Shown in pieces: positions 8,255 through 16,953 of a DNA stretch of 64,000 bases. Position 1 is the first letter of the stretch; each line of letters opens with the position of its first letter. The notes under the pieces are model-generated. The model saw only the letters and a list, made by a program, of their open reading frames with translations. It was not told where the DNA came from and did no database searches. Origin of the DNA: Gammaproteobacteria bacterium (lineage in GTDB: Bacteria > Pseudomonadota > Gammaproteobacteria > Pseudomonadales > Azotimanducaceae_A); NCBI GenBank assembly GCA_012960755.1, contig DUAT01000073.1, positions 52,852 through 116,851 of the forward strand, read 5' to 3'. The position numbers and the translations under genes are program-made.

Positions 8255-9619
8255 CTATTCGATAATCGCCTGGTAAGTCAGAATCCTAAATTCAGAACCC
8301 AGGCGTGTTCGATGGGGAATACTCTGCACCATGAACAGCCCTATGAGCTGCTCCTGGGGATCTATCCAGAATCGTGTTCCGGCGGCGCCGCCCCAATTGT
8401 ATTCGCCCACGGACCCTAATTCGCCAACATCACCCTGATTAAGAGCAACGGCAAAGCCCAGTCCGAAGCCAACCCCACGACGGCCAAAGCCCATCGGCAG
8501 CTCACCGAGATGGTTGGTTGTCATCAGCTCAACGCTTTTGGGTGAGAGTATTCTAACACCGTCGAGTTCACCACCATTGAGCATCATCTGACTGAATCGC
8601 AGGTAATCTTTTGCGGTTGATACCATACCACCGCCGCCACCTTCAAAGGTTGCACCTTCCATATATCCGGCATTAACACGATCGCCCGATGGAACAAGCT
8701 TCGTTGACTGGCTCGCTTTCAAAAATAAGTCGTCGCCTTCTCCGGTCCCCTCCGGGGAATAAATTTGCGCAAATCGATCGAGCTTCGAATTGGGAACGAT
8801 AAAACCAGTATCTTCCATGCCGAGCGGCGTAAACAGACGCTGTTCCAGGAATTCACCAAATGACATACCTGATAAAACCTCGACTAATCGTCCTTGTACA
8901 TCCACGGAAACACTATAGTGCCATTTCGTGCCCGGCTCATATTGCAACGGCATCTGTCCGAGTTCAGCGACAAAATCCTTAAGGCCTTTCTGGTTCATCA
9001 CTTCTTTTTCACGGTACAGCTTATCAACTTCAGTGTTGCCAAAAAAACCGTAGGTGAAACCCGCGGTATGACGCATAAGGTCCCGAACTGTTGGCTGGCG
9101 GTTTGGCTTGCGGGTCTGCCCTGCCTTGCTTTCGTCCCCTGCACCGATTGTGCGGCTGGTCGTACCATCTGAAACCATGGATGTATCGCCATCTGCTGTC
9201 GAAACAGCAACCGTAAGGTTTGCAAGTTCGGGGATATATCTTGCTACCGGATCATTGAGGAAAAATTTTCCTTCTTCATAGAGCATCATCAGCGCAACAC
9301 TGGTGATTGGCTTTGACATGGAGTAGATGCGAAATATCGTATCCTCTGTCATCGGTTTATTCTCTTCCCGATCACGTAAGCCGTAGGTTTCCGAATACAC
9401 AATCTTGCCATTGCGCGCGATCATCGCCAGGCCACCAACCATGGTGCCTTTTTCTACAGCCTGATTCATATGTTCGGTAATCCGATCCAGACGTTCCTGG
9501 GATACCCCTTCTCTCTCGGGCTTAGCATTCCCCAGATCCCTGGCGAACAACTGGGTGGAGGCGACAATAATGAATACAGCACCGAGGTACGCGATGGCAC
9601 TTCGAGATTCAAATTTCAT
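8255..9619 (-). CDS. Serine hydrolase of the beta-lactamase/EstB family, exported
   Basis: A 454-residue class C beta-lactamase-fold protein. It has a signal peptide (residues 1-26, 'SAIAYLGAVFIIVASTQLFA'), the catalytic SxxK as SMSK in 'IFRIYSMSKPITSVALM', and the second-motif tyrosine in 'WHYSVSVD', the form found in EstB-type esterases rather than in true AmpC enzymes (YxN). A glycine-rich C-terminal segment ('FGRRGVGFGLGFAV') precedes the third motif region. It most likely acts in the periplasm as an esterase or peptidase. It converges on the epimerase gene with only 20 bases between stops. Confidence 0.87.
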   Translation of the reverse strand: MKFESRSAIAYLGAVFIIVASTQLFARDLGNAKPEREGVSQERLDRITEHMNQAVEKGTMVGGLAMIARNGKIVYSETYGLRDREENKPMTEDTIFRIYSMSKPITSVALMMLYEEGKFFLNDPVARYIPELANLTVAVSTADGDTSMVSDGTTSRTIGAGDESKAGQTRKPNRQPTVRDLMRHTAGFTYGFFGNTEVDKLYREKEVMNQKGLKDFVAELGQMPLQYEPGTKWHYSVSVDVQGRLVEVLSGMSFGEFLEQRLFTPLGMEDTGFIVPNSKLDRFAQIYSPEGTGEGDDLFLKASQSTKLVPSGDRVNAGYMEGATFEGGGGGMVSTAKDYLRFSQMMLNGGELDGVRILSPKSVELMTTNHLGELPMGFGRRGVGFGLGFAVALNQGDVGELGSVGEYNWGGAAGTRFWIDPQEQLIGLFMVQSIPHRTRLGSEFRILTYQAIIE

Positions 9620-9657
9620 ATCATGATCCTTAAGTTGGTCCGTTTACTATAGCACTG

Positions 9658-10383
9658 TTACTGATCGGCAATAAACCGGATCATCCATTGGGCCAGCACG
9701 TAGCCCTGTATCTCCTGATCAAGGCTGGCGACTCCGGTGCTGTAAACATCCTCACCAAGAATTTCCCGACGCCAATCCATTAGCGCACGGGAGTAAGGCT
9801 TGTGAAACTCAGGGTGCCCCTGGAACGTCAGAATATGCTCCTGAATCTGGAACATTGTATTTGGACAAAACTCACTGGTCGCCAGCAATACTGCATCCGC
9901 AGGCAATTCGGTCACCTGGTCCTTGTGGCTGACTATTGCAGCGAGAGAATCTGATTCGGGCAGCATGTATGGCTTCTTTTCGACGATGTCGCTCGTATGC
10001 ACGCCAACTCCCCAGCCTCTGCTTGAGGGTTCGGTATTCCCTCCCAGCGCAAGGGCAACCATCTGATGGCCGAAGCAGATGCCGACGAGTTTGGCTTTCG
10101 CGTTATGAAGACTAACCACGTACTGACGCAGCTGTTGTATCCAGGGTTCATCATCGTAAACGCTTTTTTTACTACCGGTAATCACATAGCCATCACAGTC
10201 ACTAATTGAATTTGGATATTGATAGTGTTCAACATCATAGTGGGCAAATTCTACCGGCTCAATCAGGTCATCAATTTGAGTTGCGGCGTGTGACAGGACT
10301 GCCTCAAACATTGCTGGGTAATCGCCAAACTCCGGCTGAAACTGATCCGCGACAGAATCAGCCTGTAAAATTCCAATCTTCAT
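9658..10383 (-). CDS. Class I glutamine amidotransferase-like protein
   Basis: A 241-residue GATase1 domain protein related to the amidotransferase half of GMP synthase. The nucleophile elbow is 'GICFGHQMVA' (Cys about residue 99) and the catalytic His is in 'FQGHPEFH', with the Glu following in the same strand, so the triad is complete. Stand-alone members hydrolyse glutamine or gamma-glutamyl compounds. Its neighbour is a glutamine-synthetase-like ligase in the same direction, which makes gamma-glutamyl metabolism a reasonable inference. The two genes are now separated by an inverted-repeat element at 10387-10691. Confidence 0.85.
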   Translation of the reverse strand: MKIGILQADSVADQFQPEFGDYPAMFEAVLSHAATQIDDLIEPVEFAHYDVEHYQYPNSISDCDGYVITGSKKSVYDDEPWIQQLRQYVVSLHNAKAKLVGICFGHQMVALALGGNTEPSSRGWGVGVHTSDIVEKKPYMLPESDSLAAIVSHKDQVTELPADAVLLATSEFCPNTMFQIQEHILTFQGHPEFHKPYSRALMDWRREILGEDVYSTGVASLDQEIQGYVLAQWMIRFIADQ

Positions 10384-10386
10384 ATA

Positions 10387-10691
10387 CTAGTGTAGTGTCC
10401 TGTACAAAACGCGCATTAAGTGGTTCTCACTTTTTGTCACAGGAAGCGTCACAGCCAGGCCCAATCTTTTTACGGCAAGTCGCAGGAAATGTAGATACCT
10501 TTTCAAGAAATATAACGCCGCTGTGGCGAATTTGAGGGTCATCCGCAGGGCAAATCGCGAAATGGACAGCGGTGATCGTAAACATGTAGTCTTATATTGG
10601 CTCTTCATAAATTCAAATCTTATCTAACCTGCCACCATCTGGCCATTTAGTGATTTGCTTAATGTGTGTTTTGTATAGGACACTACACTAG
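10387..10691. mobile_element. Miniature inverted-repeat element, 305 bp
   Basis: The ends are 24-bp inverted repeats with one mismatch: 10387-10410 begins CTAGTGTAGTGTCCTG and 10668-10691 is its reverse complement. CTAG at both ends is either the repeat tip or a 4-bp target duplication. The interior has no transposase; the longest frame (73 codons, 10387-10608, minus) is basic and ends in the terminal repeat, and may be a decayed coding piece. The right end provides the TAG stop codon of the glutamine-synthetase-like gene. The interior and one end recur at 3521-3560. Confidence 0.8.
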
Positions 10692-12061
10692 ATAATCTCA
10701 AAGTATCGTTTTAGCTGCCAATCGTTTACGTTGCGTTCGTATTCACGGACCTCCCAGTCACGACTCGCCACGTAATGGTCGATAAACTCATCGCCAAATA
10801 CCTGCCGAGCCTCAGCTGATCCAGCGAGATCCCGGGTCGCATCTCTCAGGTTAGCCGGTAGCTGGGCGGATTCTGGCAGTTCATCCTGAATTTCATAGGC
10901 ATTGCCTTTCACTGGATCAGACAGGGTTAATTTTTCCTTTATCCCCAGTAACCCCGCCCCAAGGGTTGCTGCAGCAACCAGGTACGGGTTGGCATCGGCC
11001 GATCCGATTCTGAACTCGACCCTCTGTGATTTACTCGACCCTGGGATCACCCGCAAGGCAGTAGTTCGGTTTTCAATTCCCCAGGTGGATGCCGTCGGTG
11101 CCCATGCCCCTTTAACCAGTCGCGTATAGCTGTTGATGGTCGGAGACGTCAGGGCGAGAAAAGGGCGCAGGTATTTCTGTAACCCGGCAACATAGTGTTT
11201 TTGAATCTCACTCATGCCAAAAGGGTCTTTGTCATCAAAGAAAGCCCCGAGACCCGTCTCAAGATCAAACAGCGACTGGTGGCAATGGCCGCTCTGGCCC
11301 GGGTAGTCCATGGACCATTTCGCCATGAAGGTGGCAATTTTATCCCGTTTTTGAAAGAAAGATTTACCAAAGGTTTTAAACAAGACAGCCTTGTCGGCCG
11401 CGTTTAATGCAGTATCGACAGCGATCGCACCTTCCCACACCCCCGGACCCGTTTCACAGTGCAAGCCCTCAAGCGCGAAATTATGGTCAAAACAATAGTC
11501 CATGAACTCGTTGAACAGATCAGACAAGGCACCCGTTCTGACAATGGAGTAACCAAAATTACCGGGCGATAGCGGTTCCAGGTTCGTGTAGTTTTTATCC
11601 CTGACGGTTTGTGGTGTTTCATTAAAGACAAAGAACTCGTACTCAAATGCCAGCCGGGCCTCAAAACCCATGTCGTGTGCATCAGCCAGCACCTGCCTGA
11701 GTCGACTGCGTGGGCAAATAGGGTGCAGGCTTACCCTGTCATCGGCGACAAATTCACCTACAAAATAGGGGATGTTACCCTCGTCCAGTAGTCGTCTCTC
11801 AGTCGCCAGATCCAATCTATAAAGTGCATCGGGAAAGGCAGTATGCCAACCCGTAAAAGTGGCATTGTCATAGAGCTGGTCATCCACATCCCAACCCAGA
11901 ATACAGTCACAGAAACCTGAGGTCGAAGCCGCTATGGCAGTAAATTTTTCCAGGCTGATATATTTCCCTCGAACCACCCCGTCTATATCCGTGACTCCAA
12001 GCTTGATCCGACGGATACCTTCGTTTTCATATTGTTTGATCAGATCATCTGCTAACGACAT
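10688..12061 (-). CDS. Glutamine-synthetase-family ligase, gamma-glutamylamine synthetase-like
   Basis: A 457-residue GS-fold protein. The N-terminal beta-grasp part contains 'IKLGVTDIDGVVRGKYI', as in PuuA-type ligases, and the catalytic domain shows 'FEYEFFVFNE', 'SGHCHQSLFD' and 'ENRTTALRVIPG', the glutamate, ATP and phosphate sites. Such enzymes couple glutamate to an amine using ATP. It resembles gamma-glutamylputrescine synthetase more than GlnA: the C-terminal adenylylation tyrosine region is absent. Neighbours are a solute symporter upstream and a glutamine amidotransferase downstream, which suggests a small amine-utilisation unit. Its stop codon lies in the terminal repeat of the adjacent element. 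Confidence 0.88.
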   Translation of the reverse strand: MSLADDLIKQYENEGIRRIKLGVTDIDGVVRGKYISLEKFTAIAASTSGFCDCILGWDVDDQLYDNATFTGWHTAFPDALYRLDLATERRLLDEGNIPYFVGEFVADDRVSLHPICPRSRLRQVLADAHDMGFEARLAFEYEFFVFNETPQTVRDKNYTNLEPLSPGNFGYSIVRTGALSDLFNEFMDYCFDHNFALEGLHCETGPGVWEGAIAVDTALNAADKAVLFKTFGKSFFQKRDKIATFMAKWSMDYPGQSGHCHQSLFDLETGLGAFFDDKDPFGMSEIQKHYVAGLQKYLRPFLALTSPTINSYTRLVKGAWAPTASTWGIENRTTALRVIPGSSKSQRVEFRIGSADANPYLVAAATLGAGLLGIKEKLTLSDPVKGNAYEIQDELPESAQLPANLRDATRDLAGSAEARQVFGDEFIDHYVASRDWEVREYERNVNDWQLKRYFEII

Positions 12062-12079
12062 GGTGTATTCCTAGGAGGC

Positions 12080-13828
12080 CTAGCGCGGTATACGAATATT
12101 ATCTACCATCTGTTGTACTTCTGCAGGTGGCGGCGGCGTCACCTGCATGACGACCAAGGACACCAGGAAGTTGAAGATCATTCCCAGGGTGCCAATACCT
12201 TCCGGTGAAATACCAAACCACCAGTGATCGGCATTGTTGGTTGCCGGGCTAACAAATTTAAAGTACACAATGTAGGAAAATGTAAACGTCAGACCCGTGA
12301 TCATACCGCTTATGGCAGCTTCCTTGTTCATTCTGCGGGAGAAGATGCCCAGCAAAATCACCGGGAAAAAGCTCGCTGCCGCCAGCCCGAACGCAAAGGC
12401 CACCACCTGGGCGACAAATCCCGGTGGATAGATGCCAAACAACCCGGCGATGCCAATGGCAACCGCAGCTGAAATCCGCGCAAGCAGCAACTCCTGTTTC
12501 TCGGTGATATCAGGTCGAAAGGTTTTTTTCATCAGGTCGTGGGATATGGCCGTCGAGATGACAAGTAACAAACCCGCTGCGGTGGATAATGCAGCCGCCA
12601 GGCCACCCGCGGCTACAAGCGCAATGACCCAATTCGGCAATTTGGCAATTTCGGGATGCGCAAGCACAATAATATCCCGATCAATATAAAGTTCATTGTT
12701 GTTATCGGTACCCTTGTTTCTTAACAACCGCTGGCCCTGGTCCCCTACGCCATTGGCGAAATCCGGTGCCCTAGGTGATAGCGCATTGCCACCACGGTAC
12801 TGCACCTTGCCATCGGAATTTTTATCCAGCCAGGCAATCAACCCCGACGTCTCCCACTTGGTGAACCATTCCGGTGCTTCGGCATAGTTCATTTCATTGA
12901 CGCTGCCAATAATATTAATCCGGGCAAACGCCGCCACCGCTGGCGCAGTGGTGTATAGCAGGGCGATAAACACCAGCGCGTATCCTGCCGAGATTCGTGC
13001 ATCCCTGACCCTGGGTACCGTAAAAAAACGCACAATCACGTGGGGTAATCCTGCGGTGCCAGCCATTAATGCGGCAGTAATAAAGAATATATCGATGGTT
13101 GATTTGTTATTCGAGGTAAAAGCGCTCATGCCGAGCTCTGTCGTGAGCCCATCGAGTTTATCCAGCAAAAAGATGTCCTCTCCCGCCATTGTGCTACCAA
13201 AACCAAACATTGGCAGTGGATTGTTTGTCAGCATTACCGATATAAAAATTGCCGGTACCAGGTATGCAAAGATCAACACACAATACTGCGCCACCTGGGT
13301 ATAAGTGATTCCTTTCATTCCTCCCAATACCGCATAGAAAAATACGATAGCCATGCCGACAACGACACCCGTATTAATATCCACTTCAAGGAAGCGGGAG
13401 AATACCAGGCCTACACCGCGCATTTGCCCGGAGACATAAGTAAAGGAAATAAAAATGACACAAACCACAGCGACCAGTCGGGCGGTTTGGGAGTAATAGC
13501 GTTCGCCAACAAAATCAGGCACTGTAAATTTTGAGAATTTCCTGAGATAAGGTGCCAGGCACAACGCCAGCAGAACATAGCCTCCTGTCCAACCCATCAG
13601 GTAACGGGCACCGTCTGCGCCCTCGAAGGCAATAATACCCGCCATAGAGAGAAAGGACGCCGCCGACATCCAGTCAGCCGCAGTCGCCGCGCCATTAGCG
13701 AGGGGGTGAACATGCCCACCGGCAATATAGAATTCACTGGTTGACTTTGATCGGCTCCAGATGGCGATACCGATATACAGGCTGAATGACAAGCCAACGA
13801 ATAAATAGGTTAATGCTGTCGCGCTCAT
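12080..13828 (-). CDS. Sodium:solute symporter, large subunit (ActP-like)
   Basis: A 582-residue SSS-family carrier with about 13 hydrophobic helices, beginning with 'ALTYLFVGLSFSLYIGIAIW'. The 'EFYIAGGHVHPLANGAATAADWMSAASFLS' region contains the sodium/substrate signature. A hydrophilic insert at about residues 330-390 is unusual for ActP and typical of the two-component group that pairs with a DUF4212 protein. It sits 9 bases downstream of that small subunit gene and 18 bases upstream of the GS-like ligase gene, so the three are probably one transcript. The substrate is likely a small carboxylate or amine; this is an inference. Confidence 0.9.
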   Translation of the reverse strand: MSATALTYLFVGLSFSLYIGIAIWSRSKSTSEFYIAGGHVHPLANGAATAADWMSAASFLSMAGIIAFEGADGARYLMGWTGGYVLLALCLAPYLRKFSKFTVPDFVGERYYSQTARLVAVVCVIFISFTYVSGQMRGVGLVFSRFLEVDINTGVVVGMAIVFFYAVLGGMKGITYTQVAQYCVLIFAYLVPAIFISVMLTNNPLPMFGFGSTMAGEDIFLLDKLDGLTTELGMSAFTSNNKSTIDIFFITAALMAGTAGLPHVIVRFFTVPRVRDARISAGYALVFIALLYTTAPAVAAFARINIIGSVNEMNYAEAPEWFTKWETSGLIAWLDKNSDGKVQYRGGNALSPRAPDFANGVGDQGQRLLRNKGTDNNNELYIDRDIIVLAHPEIAKLPNWVIALVAAGGLAAALSTAAGLLLVISTAISHDLMKKTFRPDITEKQELLLARISAAVAIGIAGLFGIYPPGFVAQVVAFAFGLAAASFFPVILLGIFSRRMNKEAAISGMITGLTFTFSYIVYFKFVSPATNNADHWWFGISPEGIGTLGMIFNFLVSLVVMQVTPPPPAEVQQMVDNIRIPR

Positions 13829-13837
13829 TGTCTGTGT

Positions 13838-14116
13838 CTACTTTTCGTCAACATCAAATTGCCTGTCCAATCGATTCATGCGCCAGGCATAAAAAAAGAT
13901 CAGGGCAACGAAGAAGAAAATGGAACCTTGATGAGCAAACCAGAAACCCAGCTTGAATCCAAACAGCCGAAACTCATCGAGAATATCGACGATCAGGATC
14001 CCACAGACAAAAGAGACAAAAAACCATATCGCGAGCAACGACAACATCAGGCGCAAGTTCGCCTTCCAGTACTGATTGGTATTTTTAGACACCTTTTCAG
14101 ACTTCTCTTCAGACAA
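13838..14116 (-). CDS. DUF4212 symporter small subunit
   Basis: A 92-residue protein with two hydrophobic helices (residues 21-44 and 56-78) and the family pattern 'YWKANLRLMLSLLAIWF' and 'FWFAHQGSIFFFVALIFFYAWRMN'. DUF4212 proteins are known as small partners of SSS-family carriers and are encoded immediately upstream of them, as here. Charged N- and C-termini are probably cytosolic. The gene begins the putative transport-ligase operon. Confidence 0.9.
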   Translation of the reverse strand: MSEEKSEKVSKNTNQYWKANLRLMLSLLAIWFFVSFVCGILIVDILDEFRLFGFKLGFWFAHQGSIFFFVALIFFYAWRMNRLDRQFDVDEK

Positions 14117-14210
14117 AAGTGTTAACTCCGAGAATTTATTTTGTTTTTTAACCCTACTAGACTATTTTTGCCTGGTCTACCTTAAATAGAGCGCACCAGG
14201 CCGCAGATGC

Positions 14211-15617
14211 CTAGTTGGACAGGTGCAAAGCCTCGTCTCTTCTGGGCATTTCAACCAGGTTCCTGGGTAAGGTTTTGCTGACCTTGGCACCCAGCTCGCG
14301 CACGCTTTCGGCCCGACTGACGAGATTACCCTTGCCGGAGATTAGTTTGTTATGGGCCTTATCATAGGCGGCCTGCACGGCACCCAGACGACCGCCAATA
14401 TCCTCCAGGTCGGCGACGAAATTCACAAACTTATCATATAACGCGCCCGCTTTGCCGGCAATTTCCTGGGCGTTCTTGTTCTGCTGTTCATAGCGCCAGA
14501 TATTCTGGATGGTTCGAAGAGTTGCCAGTAACGTCGACGGTGCAACAAGAACAATATTCTTGTCGAATGCATCGACAAACAAATCATCGTCGTGCTGAAC
14601 TGCATGGGCAAATGCTGCCTCAACGGGAATAAACATCAGAACGAAATCCAGGGTCCGAATGCCGACTAGCTTCTGATAGTCCTTGTTGTTTAGTTGTTTA
14701 ATATGTTGCCGAACGGATTGAATGTGCTGCCGCAGGGCTTCAGCACGCTCATCCTGATCCTCCGATGAGCAGTAACGTTCATAGGCAACCAGGGAAACCT
14801 TGGAATCGATGATGACGTCTTTCTGCTCTGGCAGGTGTACCACGACATCAGGTTGCAGGCGCTTGCCCTCTTCGTTTTTCAGACTCACCTGGATTTCATA
14901 CTCACGCCCCTTGACCAACCCAGACTTTTCCAACACGCGCTCAAGAATGATTTCGCCCCAGGTCCCCTGGGTTTTGTTATCGCCTTTTAATGCATTGGTC
15001 AGGTTAATGGCATCTTTGCTGATACGAGTGTTCAGGTCCTGCAGGTTCCTTACTTCCCTGACAAGGGAAAAGCGCTCCCGGCTTTCGCGGTTGTAAGTCT
15101 CTTCTACCCGCTTCTCGAAGTCTTTTATCTTCTCACCTAAAGGCTTCAATACGCCATCCAAATGCGCCTGACTTTGTTCCTTAAACGTCCTCTGTTTCGA
15201 CTCAAAAATTTCGTTGGCAATATTCTTGAACTCCAGACCCAGTTGCTCTCTTGCCTGGTTGAGTAGCGCCAGCTTTTCCTGGTTTTGTTTCTGCTGTTCA
15301 GACAGCATGGTTTTTAGTTCAGCTTCAGAGACAAGCGCATTTTGCAGCAGGCTTTCTTTGGTCGACAGGCGTTCCTGGATTTCCCGAACCCGGTGATTTT
15401 GATTTTCAATTTCCAGTTGCCTGGATTCAACCCGATTCTGCAGCACCAGCTCATTGGCCTCGTGCCCAAGGCGCTGCTTTTCAAACCGTCGTCGAAAACT
15501 GAACCACAGGATAAGGCCAGTCAGCACAACCCCAAGCAGAAACCCGACGGTAGTTGCGACAATGACTAATGGGTCTGGAACGAATGAATCGAGAACTAAC
15601 GGATCGATGGCTACCAT
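14211..15617 (-). CDS. rmuC: DNA recombination protein RmuC
   Basis: A 468-residue RmuC protein. An N-terminal membrane helix (residues 16-40, 'VIVATTVGFLLGVVLTGLILWF') is followed by a long coiled coil (about 45-190), then the nuclease-like core with 'GTWGEIILERVLEKSGL', 'DVVVHLPEQKDVIIDSKVSL' and 'MFIPVEAAF'. RmuC limits inversion and other rearrangement at short repeats. It stands alone, 94 bases downstream of the DUF4212 gene and facing no operon partner. Length is close to E. coli RmuC (475). Confidence 0.93.
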   Translation of the reverse strand: MVAIDPLVLDSFVPDPLVIVATTVGFLLGVVLTGLILWFSFRRRFEKQRLGHEANELVLQNRVESRQLEIENQNHRVREIQERLSTKESLLQNALVSEAELKTMLSEQQKQNQEKLALLNQAREQLGLEFKNIANEIFESKQRTFKEQSQAHLDGVLKPLGEKIKDFEKRVEETYNRESRERFSLVREVRNLQDLNTRISKDAINLTNALKGDNKTQGTWGEIILERVLEKSGLVKGREYEIQVSLKNEEGKRLQPDVVVHLPEQKDVIIDSKVSLVAYERYCSSEDQDERAEALRQHIQSVRQHIKQLNNKDYQKLVGIRTLDFVLMFIPVEAAFAHAVQHDDDLFVDAFDKNIVLVAPSTLLATLRTIQNIWRYEQQNKNAQEIAGKAGALYDKFVNFVADLEDIGGRLGAVQAAYDKAHNKLISGKGNLVSRAESVRELGAKVSKTLPRNLVEMPRRDEALHLSN

Positions 15618-15714
15618 AGGGCGCTCTTCAAGAACTGACCCTTTAAGTCTACACCTTTACTGTAAATTTATACATAGCTAAAGTGAGCCCAGTGTAGTCC
15701 GCAGTTGTTACGCG

Positions 15715-16569
15715 TTAGTGCAGAAAGCTGAACATCTTCCTGCGATAGGCGGTTGCGACAGGGTCACCTTTACCCAACAGATCAAAGACCTGGATCATGG
15801 TTTTGCGGGCAAGTTCGTCTTCGAATATTCGATCTTTTTTGAGGATATACAGAAGTTCTTCAAGTGCGGCTTCAATCTGGTCATCAACGACCAAACGAAT
15901 CGCCAGATTGTATCGTGCACCAAGGTCATCGGGATCTTCTGCCAACCGGGCCTCGATTGAATCAATATCGGGAAGGTCTGCCGACTTGTCGATGAATTCA
16001 AGACGATTCTGTGGTTTGACGATGCCGGGTGTCTCCGCCGGTAAGCCGGCAAGGATCTGTCGCGCTTCGTCACTCCTGGATTCCATAATCAGCAAGTCCG
16101 CCAACTCAACATGTAGCCCATGATTGTTTGGCTCTTTGCCCACGGCTTGCTGCAACATGGTTATGGCGCTCGCCCGATCCCCCTGATCAAGGAGGATTTT
16201 GATTTGTGCCTGAATTTGTTCAATCGGACTCATGGTGAGTTGATCAAGAATCTGTCGCAGGCGGGCCTCATCTTGCGGACCCTCAAGATCCTGTGCCATC
16301 TGTCCCTGAAAAATGACCTTCAGGGTAGGAAGAGTCCGAACTCCTAATTGCTGCACAATCTGCTGATTCTGCTGGATATCAACTCTGGCAAGAATGAACT
16401 TACCCTGGTACTCATCAGCAAGCTTGCGCAATAACGGTGTTAACGCCTGGCTTGGCTCGGTACCCTCAGCATAGAATTCCAATAGCACGGGTACCTGTTT
16501 TGATTTCTCGATAACTTCATCTTGAAAATTCTGTACAGATACATCGATAATATTCGCGTTCACGATCAT
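15715..16569 (-). CDS. cnoX: CnoX/YbbN-type thioredoxin-fold co-chaperone without active-site cysteines
   Basis: A 284-residue protein with a thioredoxin fold (residues 1-110) joined to tetratricopeptide-like helices (115-284), the architecture of CnoX (E. coli YbbN, 284 aa). The family delivers unfolded proteins to GroEL and DnaK. The thioredoxin active-site position reads 'FYAEGTEPSQAL': no cysteine is present, whereas E. coli has SxxC. The cis-Pro loop 'VRTLPTLKV' is kept. The protein has no cysteine at all, so any chlorine-dependent activation seen in E. coli would have to differ. It is the only gene in its transcript. Confidence 0.85.
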   Translation of the reverse strand: MIVNANIIDVSVQNFQDEVIEKSKQVPVLLEFYAEGTEPSQALTPLLRKLADEYQGKFILARVDIQQNQQIVQQLGVRTLPTLKVIFQGQMAQDLEGPQDEARLRQILDQLTMSPIEQIQAQIKILLDQGDRASAITMLQQAVGKEPNNHGLHVELADLLIMESRSDEARQILAGLPAETPGIVKPQNRLEFIDKSADLPDIDSIEARLAEDPDDLGARYNLAIRLVVDDQIEAALEELLYILKKDRIFEDELARKTMIQVFDLLGKGDPVATAYRRKMFSFLH

Positions 16570-16639
16570 GGAAAACCTTAAGACAACCCTGATTGATGGA
16601 AAGAAGAAACGGGATGCGTAGGGTACCTTTTTAAGGGTC

Positions 16640-16683
16640 GATTTGCATTAGAAATGCAGGATCCTGATTTACATTAGAAATGC
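16640..16683. repeat. Direct repeat pair flanking a palindrome
   Basis: GATTTGCATTAGAAATGC (16640-16657) recurs as GATTTACATTAGAAATGC (16666-16683), 17 of 18 bases equal, spaced 26 bp centre to centre. Each contains GCATT-AGA-AATGC or a near version, and a perfect CAGGATCCTG palindrome lies between them. The pair sits just past the stop codon of the 50-residue frame at 16688. Confidence 0.7.
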
Positions 16684-16687
16684 CTGA

Positions 16688-16840
16688 TTATGCGACCAGA
16701 CGGCATAACTTGCCTTCTCGGCGTAAAGCGGCGGCTATTACTTTAGGAGACTGCCACGGGCTCTTTTTGCCACGATAGAGGATCTTGTTGCCTTTGCTCA
16801 TAAGCCAGGTATCTGTCGATCTTATATGGGTAATTTTCAT
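16688..16840 (-). CDS. Small basic protein (50 aa) behind LexA-box-like sites
   Basis: A 50-residue frame starting at ATG 16840 (MKITHIRSTDTWLMSKGNKI...) and ending in TAA at 16688. It is rich in Lys and Arg (about 12 of 50), has no hydrophobic helix, and ends 'ALRREGKLCRLVA'. I do not recognise a family. It lies in a 384-bp gap between cnoX and the MBL hydrolase gene, all on the minus strand. Two LexA-box-like palindromes lie 26-63 bases upstream of its start, where they would overlap a promoter, so SOS control is the obvious inference. A weak ribosome site (GGTAGAG) precedes the ATG. Coding status is not proven. Confidence 0.5.
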   Translation of the reverse strand: MKITHIRSTDTWLMSKGNKILYRGKKSPWQSPKVIAAALRREGKLCRLVA

Positions 16841-16865
16841 AGGCTCTACCAGCTTTACGGCTCCT

Positions 16866-16903
16866 GACTGTGTTTGTATACAGTACTGTATATTTAGTCA
16901 GTT
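16866..16903. promoter_or_regulatory. Two tandem LexA-box-like operators
   Basis: 16866-16885 reads GACTGTGTTTGTATACAGTA and 16884-16903 reads TACTGTATATTTAGTCAGTT. Each has the CTG-N10-CAG frame of the gammaproteobacterial SOS box and, by my count, each matches 16 of 20 positions of the E. coli consensus. They overlap by two bases. The only gene they could control nearby is the 50-residue frame on the minus strand. Confidence 0.65.
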
Positions 16904-16953
16904 CACAACCCCTTAATTAAGCCCCGTAATTACCGCTCTGTAAATAGGCAGAT

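Noticed and set aside
10387..10608. 73-codon gene inside the 305-bp element
   Set aside because: It ends in the terminal repeat and has no recognisable domain; at best a decayed piece of a transposon gene, so it is described with the element.
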